DNA of 64,000 bases from Sphingomonadaceae bacterium 3R27C6 (GTDB lineage: Bacteria; Pseudomonadota; Alphaproteobacteria; Sphingomonadales; Sphingomonadaceae): positions 1 through 64,000 of the forward strand of contig SCNS01000002.1 of the NCBI GenBank assembly GCA_005503215.1, given 5' to 3'. A program made the position numbers and the translations under genes. The notes beneath the pieces were generated by a model. It was not told where the DNA came from, made no database searches, and saw only the letters and a program-made list of their open reading frames with translations. Shown here piece after piece: positions 25,540 to 33,453 of the stretch. Position 1 is the first letter of the stretch. Every line of letters starts with the position of its first letter.

Positions 25540-28500
25540 ATGAAAAAGACTAGCCTGCTGGTGCGGGGCTCTGCCCTGACTCTTGCTTTGTTCAGTGCGA
25601 TGCCCGCGATGGCACAAGAGGCCGTTGCTGCGGACGAAAGCGCCGAAGCGGCTTCGGAAGGGACGATTGTCGTCACCGGCTCGCGCATCCGCCGTCCGAA
25701 CCTCGAATCGACCGTGCCGATCACCTCGATCACCGGCGAAAGCTTTTTCCAGCAGGGTCAGACCAACATCGGCGACACGCTGAACGACCTGCCCCAGCTG
25801 CGCAGCACGTTCGCCCAGCAGAACCCGGGCCTCGGCATCGGTATCGCGGGTCTTAACCTGCTCGATCTTCGCGGCCTCGGCACCCAGCGCACGCTGGTCC
25901 TGGTCAACGGCCGCCGCCACGTTCCCGCCGACATTTTGAACAATGCCGTGTCGCCCGACGTCAATACCATCCCGAACGACCTGATCGAACGCGTCGACAT
26001 CGTCACGGGCGGCAACTCGGCGATTTACGGTTCGGACGCGATCGCGGGCGTCGTCAACTTCATCCTGCGCCGCGACTATGACGGTCTCCAGCTCCGCGCC
26101 CAGGGCGGCATTTCCGAAGAAGGCTTTGGCGGCAACCAGTATTTCTCGGCCATGTACGGCAAGAATTTCGCCGAAGGCCGTGGCAACGTGACGCTGCATG
26201 GCGAATATTCGCGCCAGGATCGCGTGTTCGCATCGGACATCCCGGCGTTCCAGCGTCAGGATGCCTTCGGTGTGATCGACAGCGACGCCGGCGCCGGCAT
26301 CGTCAATGGCGGCGACGGCTTCCCGGATCGCGTTTTCATCCGCGACATCCGCAGCTCGACGATCCACTTCAACGGGCTTGTTCCGATCAACCAGCGTAAC
26401 GCCCCGGGCGCAGCCTGCGGTAACGGCACGCTCGCCAACAACGGCGGCCCGAACAGCCTCGGCACGCCGTACAACTGCACCTATATCTTCACCAACGAAG
26501 GCCGCCTGGTCCCGCAGACGGGGTCGCGCTACGGTGCAGGCATTCTTGGCGGCATTGCCGGCGGCAACGGCCAGACGGGCCGCGAAGGCAAGCTGCTTTC
26601 GGTGCTGCCGTTCACCGAACGCTACAACTTCAACATGCTGGCGCGTTTCGAGGTCAATGAGCAGTCGGAACTGTTCCTCGAAGCCAAGTGGAACCGCGTC
26701 AACGCACTCGGCAACAACGCTGGTCCGGCCGGCATCCAGGGCACGCTGCAGCAGTTCGATTATCGTGAGCGCACGCGCCTCGATAACCCGTTCCTGAATC
26801 CCGCGGACCGCACGACCCTGGCCAATCTGATCTCGGCTTCGGGCTGCCGGACCGACCTTCTGGTCACCTGCCCTGCCGGCGGCAACCTCAGCGCAGCAGA
26901 TCGCGCAGCGATCGCCGATGGTTCGTACCGCTTCGTCCTCGCGCGCTCGCTGCTCGACGTCGGCATTCGCGACGAAAAGTTCCAGCGCGATACCTGGCGC
27001 GTTGTTGGCGGCCTCCGCGGCACGTTCAACGACGACTGGAACTACGAACTGTCGATGAACTACGGCAAGTTCCGCGAAGACGTGACCACCACGGGCTTCA
27101 TCGACCGCCAGCGGTTCATGCTCTCGCTGGACGCGGGCCGTAACCCCGTCACCGGCGCGATCCAGTGCCGTTCGCAGTTCGACCCCGCTTCGGCCGTCCG
27201 GTTCCAGAACGCCAGCTTCGGCGACCCGGTCGTGAACCAGAACCGTCTTGCTGCCGATATCGCGGCTTGCGTGCCTTACAATCCGTTTGGCGGCCTCGAT
27301 AACAGCGGTGCGATCGACTATTTCAGCCGCACCTTCACCGCGTCGTCGGGGCTGTCGCAGTTCATTGCGTCGGGCTTTGTCGCGGGCGACACCAGCGGGT
27401 TCTTCAACCTGCCGGGCGGTCCGGTCCGTTTCGCGATCGGCGCCGAATACCGCAACGAGCGGGCGTTCTACGAGCAGGATCCGTTCGTCACCGGTGGCTA
27501 CACCAATGGCGTTTCGATCCCGTCGTTCCGTCCGAAGCCCTTCGAGGTGAAGGAAGCCTATGGCGAAATCCAGCTTCCGCTGCTGAAGGAAGTGCCTTTC
27601 GCCTATGAACTGACGCTCAGCGGCGCGGGTCGTGTCGCGAAGTATCAGGGCAATGTCGGCACGGTCTATTCGTACAACGCCGGCATCGACTATGCGCCGA
27701 TCGAGGATGTCCGCTTCCGCGCCAACTACAGCCGCGCGGTTCGCGCTCCGAACGTTTCGGAAACGGCATTCCCGCTGGTTCCGAACTTCCAGACGATCAC
27801 CGATCCCTGCAACCCGGGGCAGCGCGGTACGGGCATCCGTAACACCAATTGCACGGCCGCTCTGGGCGCGCAGCTGGGCCTGCTCACCGACGTCAACCAG
27901 TCGCTCGGCATCGTCAGCGGCAGCAACCCGAACCTGGTCGCGGAAACCTCGGATTCCTACACCTATGGCGTGGTCATCCAGCCCCGCTTTATTCCGGGCC
28001 TGAACCTGTCGGTCGACTATTATGATATCACGGTGGACGGGATCATCACGTCGCTCACCGCACAGCAGATCCTCAACAGCTGCTATGACTCGGCGTCGCT
28101 CGACAACGTGTTCTGCCGTCAGTTCAGCCGCAACCTGACCAATGCTCCGGTCAATGGCGATCAGCCGGGTCGTATTGTGACCAACTCGCTGATCGTGGCG
28201 CCGTTGAACTTCGCCCGCCGCAAGCGTGAGGGTATCGACGTCAACCTGGCCTATCGCACGGCCCTGACCGACGATGTCAGCCTGAACACGAACCTGATCT
28301 ACACGCACAATCTGACGATCAGCAACTTTCAGGACTCGGTGAACCCGGACTTCGAAAACCGCCTTCTCGGTGAACTGGGTGATCCGAAGGACGAGTTCCG
28401 CTGGGACGTCGACCTGGGCGTCGGTCCGTTCACCTTCGGATACCGGATGCGCTATATCGGGCCGATGTACCTCAACACCTATGAGGACCTGAACGAACTG

Positions 28501-28749
28501 AATGGCCTTCCGCCGGCGAACATCGACTATGCCGATGTCGATAAATATCCGCGCGTCTTCTACCACGATCTGCGTTTCGAATGGGACGTCAACAAGTCGT
28601 CGGGCGGTCCGAACATCAACTTCTATGCTGGTGTCGACAACGTCCTCGACAAGATGCCGCCGTACGGTTCGACCGCAACGGGCGCGGGTAGCGCGATCTA
28701 CGGCTTCCGTGGCCGCAGCTTCTATGCAGGTGCCCGCGCTCGCTTCTGA
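25540..28749 (+). CDS. TonB-dependent outer-membrane receptor
   Basis: A 1069-residue protein. Signal peptide at residues 1-26 (MKKTSLLVRGSALTLALFSA, cleavage after MAQ), plug domain starting GTIVVTGSRIRRPNLESTVP (41 onward), then a 22-strand-type barrel ending in YAGARARF, with the terminal Phe required for outer-membrane assembly. Paired Cys residues sit in extracellular-like loops (for example RNAPGAACGNGT and YNCTYIF). GGGG precedes the ATG. The long form resembles the expanded sphingomonad TonB receptors for oligosaccharides, peptides or other nutrients; no FecA-like N-terminal signalling domain is visible, and the ligand is unknown. A strong terminator follows. Confidence 0.95.
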   Translation: MKKTSLLVRGSALTLALFSAMPAMAQEAVAADESAEAASEGTIVVTGSRIRRPNLESTVPITSITGESFFQQGQTNIGDTLNDLPQLRSTFAQQNPGLGIGIAGLNLLDLRGLGTQRTLVLVNGRRHVPADILNNAVSPDVNTIPNDLIERVDIVTGGNSAIYGSDAIAGVVNFILRRDYDGLQLRAQGGISEEGFGGNQYFSAMYGKNFAEGRGNVTLHGEYSRQDRVFASDIPAFQRQDAFGVIDSDAGAGIVNGGDGFPDRVFIRDIRSSTIHFNGLVPINQRNAPGAACGNGTLANNGGPNSLGTPYNCTYIFTNEGRLVPQTGSRYGAGILGGIAGGNGQTGREGKLLSVLPFTERYNFNMLARFEVNEQSELFLEAKWNRVNALGNNAGPAGIQGTLQQFDYRERTRLDNPFLNPADRTTLANLISASGCRTDLLVTCPAGGNLSAADRAAIADGSYRFVLARSLLDVGIRDEKFQRDTWRVVGGLRGTFNDDWNYELSMNYGKFREDVTTTGFIDRQRFMLSLDAGRNPVTGAIQCRSQFDPASAVRFQNASFGDPVVNQNRLAADIAACVPYNPFGGLDNSGAIDYFSRTFTASSGLSQFIASGFVAGDTSGFFNLPGGPVRFAIGAEYRNERAFYEQDPFVTGGYTNGVSIPSFRPKPFEVKEAYGEIQLPLLKEVPFAYELTLSGAGRVAKYQGNVGTVYSYNAGIDYAPIEDVRFRANYSRAVRAPNVSETAFPLVPNFQTITDPCNPGQRGTGIRNTNCTAALGAQLGLLTDVNQSLGIVSGSNPNLVAETSDSYTYGVVIQPRFIPGLNLSVDYYDITVDGIITSLTAQQILNSCYDSASLDNVFCRQFSRNLTNAPVNGDQPGRIVTNSLIVAPLNFARRKREGIDVNLAYRTALTDDVSLNTNLIYTHNLTISNFQDSVNPDFENRLLGELGDPKDEFRWDVDLGVGPFTFGYRMRYIGPMYLNTYEDLNELNGLPPANIDYADVDKYPRVFYHDLRFEWDVNKSSGGPNINFYAGVDNVLDKMPPYGSTATGAGSAIYGFRGRSFYAGARARF

Positions 28750-28772
28750 TCGCTCAACCTGTCGCAGAATTC

Positions 28773-28800
28773 GGGGGACGAGAGCTTGCTCTCGTCCCCC
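28773..28800 (+). terminator. Intrinsic terminator of the TonB receptor gene
   Basis: GGGGGACGAGAG, loop CTTG, CTCTCGTCCCCC form a perfect 12-bp stem 24 bp after the receptor stop. It is followed by ATTTCTT, a short T-containing tail. Confidence 0.85.
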
Positions 28801-28915
28801 ATTTCTTAGGCGGGCCGGAATGCAAGCGCGCCGCGCCAAGGGTCCGTTGCGCGATGCGGCTATGCCTTAACGATATCGCAGTGCGGCGCGAAGAGCCGCG
28901 GCGCGGTTGGGGGAG

Positions 28916-29965
28916 CTAGCTCCACAGCCTCGCGAACCGGATGCCAAGTCCGGTCAGCAACTCATATTGCGACAACCCGCTGCGCGCGGCCGCCGATGGC
29001 AGGTCGTAATCGAGCGCAAGCCAGTCGCCCTCGCCGATCGCGCCGGCGTCGCTGGCATCAAAGGCGATGAGGTCCATCGAAACGCGGCCGATCAGCGGCA
29101 GCGCCTTTCCTTGCCATGACGCACCGCCGCCCGCCCCGGCGTGACAACGCAGATAGCCATCGGCGTAGCCCATATTGGCGACCGCGACCCGGCTGCCGCG
29201 CGGCGCGGTCCAGGTCGCGCCATAGCCCACCGCTTCGCCCTTGCGCACCGTGCGTAGCTGCAGCACGCGCGTCTCGGGATAAACGACCTGGCAAATATGA
29301 CCCTGCGCTTCGCCGCGCGGCGTTCCGCCGTAAAGCGCGATGCCGGGACGCGTCAGGTCGAACGCATAATCGGCGCCGAGGCAGATGCCCGCACTGTTGG
29401 CGAGGCTGTATCGCCGTGCGGGAATGGCCTGCCGAATGGCTTGGAATGCCGCAAGTTGCCGCGCATTCTGGTCGCTGTCCTCGTCGGCCGACGCCAGATG
29501 GCTGAGCAGCGTTTCGATGGAAAGCCCGTCGAGCGCGCCGCCCAGCGCTTCGTCGACGCTGAGGCCGAGGCGGTTCATCCCTGTATCGACCATCACATCG
29601 CACGGGCGCCCCTCGCCCGCTTCGCGCCAGCGGGCGACCTGTTCGACGCTGTTCAGCACGGGGCGCACCGGGAGAGTGCGCGCCGCGACCATGTCGCTTG
29701 CCCCGACGCCGTGCAGCACCGATAGCGATACGCCTTCGGGCAAGGGCATCAATGCCGCCGCCTCGGCCCAGGTCGCGACGAAAAAGTCTCGGCAGCCCGC
29801 AGCGGTGAGGTGCCGCATTACGGCCCGCGCGCCAAGGCTGTAGCCATCGGCCTTGATCGCGGCGCCGCACGCCGCGCCGCCGTTCTGGGCGGCCAGCCAG
29901 CGCCAGTTGGCGATGAGGGCATTGCTGTCGAGACGGAGGCGGAGCGGCGATGGGACGTGGATCAT
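28916..29965 (-). CDS. alr: Alanine racemase
   Basis: A 349-residue PLP enzyme of the alanine racemase family. The PLP Lys38 is in AAIKADGYSLGA, MVDTGMNRLGL is the central barrel motif, and the second catalytic Tyr is in EAVGYGATWTA. GRVSMDLIAFDAS completes the C-terminal domain. It converts L-Ala to D-Ala for peptidoglycan. The protein is slightly shorter than the usual 360-380 residues but has all key motifs. The MHS transporter gene upstream ends 43 bp away on the same strand. Confidence 0.94.
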   Translation of the reverse strand: MIHVPSPLRLRLDSNALIANWRWLAAQNGGAACGAAIKADGYSLGARAVMRHLTAAGCRDFFVATWAEAAALMPLPEGVSLSVLHGVGASDMVAARTLPVRPVLNSVEQVARWREAGEGRPCDVMVDTGMNRLGLSVDEALGGALDGLSIETLLSHLASADEDSDQNARQLAAFQAIRQAIPARRYSLANSAGICLGADYAFDLTRPGIALYGGTPRGEAQGHICQVVYPETRVLQLRTVRKGEAVGYGATWTAPRGSRVAVANMGYADGYLRCHAGAGGGASWQGKALPLIGRVSMDLIAFDASDAGAIGEGDWLALDYDLPSAAARSGLSQYELLTGLGIRFARLWS

Positions 29966-30008
29966 GCCTCGCCCCTATACAGCTTCGCGGGCTGCGCCAA
30001 TGGGGTGA

Positions 30009-31634
30009 TCAGCGGGCTGCTGGCTTGTCCCACTGCCCCTCGACCGGGTCCTTGAGCATGAAGGCGGTGACGAGAAAAGCGACGAGCACGACACCCCAAG
30101 TGTACCACAGCCCCGAATAGGCGTTACCGGTCTTGGCGATGATGAAGCTCGCGATCAGCGGTAGGAAGCCGCCGAAATAGCCGGTGCCGAGATGGTAGGG
30201 GATCGACAGCGACGAATAGCGGACGTGCGGCGGGAACATTTCGGAGAGCAGCGCCGCGACGGGGCCATAGGTGAAGCCCGACAGCGCGCTGAGCCCGAGC
30301 AAGGCGAGGAAGATAATGACGATGCTGGCCGCACTCGGAATCTGCTTGGCGAAATCATAACCCATCGCCTCGAGCGCGGGCTGGAGCAGCGCGGGATCTT
30401 CGCTCGCGACTTCGCGGTCGCCGATGCGGATCTTGACGCTGTCGAAGCCGCTATCGGTCTGAGCGATGGTGTAGGGAACGCCCAGCTTCGTCAGTTCGCC
30501 AAGCGTGCGGCCGCACGCCGTCTCTTGCTTTTGCGCGAAGGGATCGAAGCTGCACTGCGACCCCGTGACGGTCACCGGTGCGCGCTGCGCGGCGGCGGAC
30601 AGTGCGGGATTGGCGACGCTGCCCATCCACCAGAACAGCGGGAACAGCAGCACGAGCGTCGCGGCATAGCCCCATACGATCGGCTTCTTGCGCCCGATGC
30701 GGTCGGAGAGGCGCCCCGCCCAGATGAAGAAGCCCATGCCGACCGCAGCGGCGCAGCCGACGATGATTTCGGCGGCGGTATCCTCGACCTTCATCGGCCC
30801 TTTGAGGAACGAGAGGCCCGAAAACATCGCGGTGTACCAGATAACGGTGAGGCCCGCGGCGATCCCGAACAGCGCGATGAAGATGCGGCGCGGGTTGCCG
30901 GGATAGGTGAAGCTTTCCTTGAGCGGGTTCTTCGCCAGCTCGCCTTCCGCCTTCATCGCCTGGAACACCGGGCTTTCGGACAGCTTGAGGCGCATCCAGA
31001 GCGAAATGACGAGCAGGATGATCGAGAGGAGGAAGGGCACGCGCCAGCCCCAGCTTTCCCAAACCGCGTCGGGCATCAGCGCCTTGCACCCGAGCACGAC
31101 GATCAGGCTGAGCACGAACCCGCCGACGACGCTCGCCTGGATGAAGCTGGTATAGAAGCCGCGCTTTCCGGGGGGCGAATGTTCGGCGACATAGACCGCC
31201 GCGCCGCCATATTCGCCGCCGAGCGCGAGCCCTTGCAGCACGCGGAGCAGGATGACGATGATCGGGGCGGCGATGCCGATAGTTGCCGCCGACGGGATCA
31301 TGCCGACCCCTGCGGTCGCGATGCCCATCAAGGTGACGGTGACGAGGAAGGTGTATTTGCGCCCGAGCCGGTCGCCGAGAAAGCCGAAGAGGACGGCGCC
31401 CAACGGACGGAAACCGAAGCCGACCGCAAAGCCCGCCCAGACGAGCAAAGTTTCGAGCGTCGCGTTGTCGCTGGGGAAAAAGGCCTTGCCGATGATCGCC
31501 GCGAGCGTGCCGTAGATGAAGAAATCATACCATTCGAACACCGTGCCCGCCGACGAGGCGGCGATGACCATGCGGATGTCTTTCGCGGTCGGTTCGTAAA
31601 CGGCGCCGGGTCCGGCGGCGGCACTCTCGGTCAT
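30009..31634 (-). CDS. MFS transporter, metabolite:H+ symporter (MHS) type, with a large loop insertion
   Basis: A 541-residue transporter with the MHS hallmarks VFEWYDFFIYG in TM1, GDRLGRKYTF between TM2 and TM3, and RVLQGLALGGEYGGAAVYVAE in TM4. Between TM9 (VWGYAATLVLLFPLFWWMG) and TM10 (SIVIIFLALLGLSALSGF) lies an extra loop of about 85 residues with two Cys (SQCSFD and ETACGR), predicted periplasmic. ATG at 31634 has GGGGGAGAG upstream; another ATG at 31661 is possible. Homologues carry dicarboxylates, betaines or shikimate; the substrate here is unknown. Divergent from the cyclase-family gene. Confidence 0.9.
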   Translation of the reverse strand: MTESAAAGPGAVYEPTAKDIRMVIAASSAGTVFEWYDFFIYGTLAAIIGKAFFPSDNATLETLLVWAGFAVGFGFRPLGAVLFGFLGDRLGRKYTFLVTVTLMGIATAGVGMIPSAATIGIAAPIIVILLRVLQGLALGGEYGGAAVYVAEHSPPGKRGFYTSFIQASVVGGFVLSLIVVLGCKALMPDAVWESWGWRVPFLLSIILLVISLWMRLKLSESPVFQAMKAEGELAKNPLKESFTYPGNPRRIFIALFGIAAGLTVIWYTAMFSGLSFLKGPMKVEDTAAEIIVGCAAAVGMGFFIWAGRLSDRIGRKKPIVWGYAATLVLLFPLFWWMGSVANPALSAAAQRAPVTVTGSQCSFDPFAQKQETACGRTLGELTKLGVPYTIAQTDSGFDSVKIRIGDREVASEDPALLQPALEAMGYDFAKQIPSAASIVIIFLALLGLSALSGFTYGPVAALLSEMFPPHVRYSSLSIPYHLGTGYFGGFLPLIASFIIAKTGNAYSGLWYTWGVVLVAFLVTAFMLKDPVEGQWDKPAAR

Positions 31635-31744
31635 CAGGCTCTCCCCCGCCCCGTATTGCATGGGGCTTTCGCCCTTCTCTACCGGGCAAGCGCCGCCGCG
31701 CAAGCCTTCTTGGCGTAGCGTCATTCCGGTGGCAGGATGCGGTG

Positions 31745-32509
31745 ATGCAGTTCATCGACCTTTCGATCCCGATCACCAATGACGTCGTGTCCGACCCGCC
31801 GGTGATGCGCCCCAACATCACCTATATGACCCACGAAAATACGTGGGAGCAGATCGCGATGTTCTTCCCCGGGCTGACGCGCGAGGATTTGCCCGACGGC
31901 GAAGGCTGGGCGGTCGAGATGTTGTCGCTGAGCACGCACAACGGCACGCATATGGACGCGCCGTGGCATTATCATTCGACGACCGACAGCGGTGCCTCGC
32001 CTGCCCCGTCGATCGACGAAGCGCCGCTCGACCTCTTCTTTCGCCCGGGGGTGAAGCTCGACTTTTCGGATCGGCCGCATGGCCATGTCGTGAGCGGCGG
32101 CGAGGTCGAAGCCGAACTCGCGCGGATCGGGCACGAGCTCAAGCCACTCGACATCGTGCTTGTCCAGTCGGGGGCGGTTTACGGCACCGACAATTTCACC
32201 GACCAGGGTTGCGGCATGGGCGCCGAGGCGACGCTCTACCTGACCGAGCGTGGCGTGCAGGTCGTCGGCACCGATGCATGGAGCTGGGATGCGCCGTTCA
32301 GCCACACCGCGAAGCGCTGGGCCGAAACGCGCGACCCGTCGATCATCTGGGAAGGCCATAAGGCCGGACGCATCCGGCCCTATTACCAGATCGAGAAGCT
32401 GACCAACCTCGCCGCGATCCCCGCGACGGGCTTCACCTTTAGCTGCTTTCCGGTGAAGATCGAGCGCGCGAGCGCGGGATGGATCCGCGCGGTGGCGCTG
32501 ATCGACTGA
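31745..32509 (+). CDS. Cyclase-family metal hydrolase (kynurenine formamidase-like)
   Basis: A 254-residue protein with the family motif THNGTHMDAPWHY (HGTHxDxPxH, metal ligands) near residue 63 and the opening FIDLSIPI. ATG at 31745 is chosen because AGGA lies seven bases upstream; the GTG one codon earlier is less well placed. The family includes kynurenine formamidase and isatin hydrolase, among others. It is divergent from the MHS transporter, so a joint role in uptake and hydrolysis of one compound is a reasonable inference. Confidence 0.87.
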   Translation: MQFIDLSIPITNDVVSDPPVMRPNITYMTHENTWEQIAMFFPGLTREDLPDGEGWAVEMLSLSTHNGTHMDAPWHYHSTTDSGASPAPSIDEAPLDLFFRPGVKLDFSDRPHGHVVSGGEVEAELARIGHELKPLDIVLVQSGAVYGTDNFTDQGCGMGAEATLYLTERGVQVVGTDAWSWDAPFSHTAKRWAETRDPSIIWEGHKAGRIRPYYQIEKLTNLAAIPATGFTFSCFPVKIERASAGWIRAVALID

Positions 32510-32520
32510 CTCGCTTCGTC

Positions 32521-32541
32521 ATGCCGGACCCGATCCGGCAT
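32521..32541. terminator. Hairpin between convergent cyclase and MAPEG genes
   Basis: ATGCCGGA, loop CCCGA, TCCGGCAT is a perfect 8-bp stem in the 48-bp gap between two convergent genes. The sequence belongs to a short repeat type common between genes in many Proteobacteria. There is no T tract, so termination is inferred from position only. Confidence 0.5.
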
Positions 32542-32557
32542 CCAGGTGACGAAAAAT

Positions 32558-32965
32558 TCAAAGATTTTGGGTCACCAGAATCCAAAGCGTCCATCCGCCG
32601 AGCGCCAGCAACGTGCCAAAGGTCGCGGCAACGCCGATCTGCCGCCCGAGCGGCGCCTTGCCCGGCTCCGACGGTGTGTAGAGCCCGATTACATGCGCGA
32701 CGCGGCCGATCAGGAAGATCGCCCCGATGACCATCAGCGCCATATGGTTGGCGCGCGCGGTCTCCAGCAAGCCGAGCAGGATGATCGTGATCGGCGCATA
32801 TTCGGCCAGATTGCCGTGCGCGCGGCTGGCGCTGATGAGTTTGGCATCGCCATGATCGCCAAATGCGGCTTTGAGCCGCAGGCGCTGGCGCACTGTGTCG
32901 ATTGCAGTGACGAGCAACAGCAGCGCGCATATGGCGGCGACGAACGCGGTTACCGGTAAAGTCAT
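32558..32965 (-). CDS. MAPEG-family membrane protein
   Basis: A 135-residue protein with four hydrophobic helices and the MAPEG-like segment ISASRAHGNLAEYAPITIIL followed by ARANHMALMVIGAIFLIGRVAHVIGLY. ATG at 32965 has GGGAGGGGG upstream. MAPEG proteins include microsomal glutathione transferases, but bacterial members are mostly uncharacterised. It is followed closely by the pathway block downstream but there is no sign that it takes part in it. Confidence 0.87.
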   Translation of the reverse strand: MTLPVTAFVAAICALLLLVTAIDTVRQRLRLKAAFGDHGDAKLISASRAHGNLAEYAPITIILLGLLETARANHMALMVIGAIFLIGRVAHVIGLYTPSEPGKAPLGRQIGVAATFGTLLALGGWTLWILVTQNL

Positions 32966-32992
32966 GACCCCCTCCCCCAAAGCTCCCCGTAG

Positions 32993-33364
32993 CTAAAACA
33001 ACCGCGACCCGTCGGGGACCGGGCGGTCGGGCGCGAACAGGATCACCGCGCCTGCCTCGTCGGCGAAGCCGAGCGTCAGTACTTCGGACATGAACTTGCC
33101 GATCTGGCGCGGCGGGAAGTTTACGACGGCGGCGACCTGCCGCCCCGCAAGCTCTTCCAGCGCATAGCGGTCGACGATCTGCGCGCTGCTCTTCTTTACC
33201 CCGATTGCGGGCCCGAAATCGATCTTCAGCTTGAACGCGGGCTTGCGCGCCTCGGGAAAGGGCTCGGCCTCGACGATCGTGCCGACGCGGATGTCGACGC
33301 GGAGGAAATCGTCGAAGGTGATTTCCGGTGCCGCAATGGCTTCGGCGTCATGAGTTACGTGCAT
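32993..33364 (-). CDS. csaA: CsaA-like tRNA-binding-domain protein
   Basis: A 123-residue protein with a single OB-fold EMAP/tRNA-binding domain (FLRVDIRVGTIVEAEPFPEARKP, VVNFPPRQIGKFMSEVLTLGF). It matches the CsaA family, which binds tRNA and has been described as an export-related chaperone. ATG at 33364 has GGAGG seven bases upstream. It is preceded on its strand by REP-like copy 3 at 33375-33446. Confidence 0.9.
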   Translation of the reverse strand: MHVTHDAEAIAAPEITFDDFLRVDIRVGTIVEAEPFPEARKPAFKLKIDFGPAIGVKKSSAQIVDRYALEELAGRQVAAVVNFPPRQIGKFMSEVLTLGFADEAGAVILFAPDRPVPDGSRLF

Positions 33365-33374
33365 TCCCAACCTC

Positions 33375-33446
33375 CGTCATTCCCGCGAAAGCGAGAATCC
33401 AACTTATCCGTGCTTTAGCTGGATTCCCGCCTTCGCGGGAATGACG
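33375..33446. repeat. Long inverted repeat, REP-like, copy 3 (diverged)
   Basis: Arms 33375-33402 and 33419-33446 pair with several mismatches. It is the same element as copies 1, 2 and 4 but more diverged (for example AAAGCGAGAATCC in one arm). It lies between the csaA start and the pccA stop. Confidence 0.88.
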
Positions 33447-33453
33447 AAAGTGG

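Noticed and set aside
25450..28839. A 1129-codon open frame antisense to the TonB receptor gene
   Set aside because: It is a shadow of the high-GC third codon positions of the receptor; its translation is Arg/Asp-rich with no domain, signal or ribosome-binding site.
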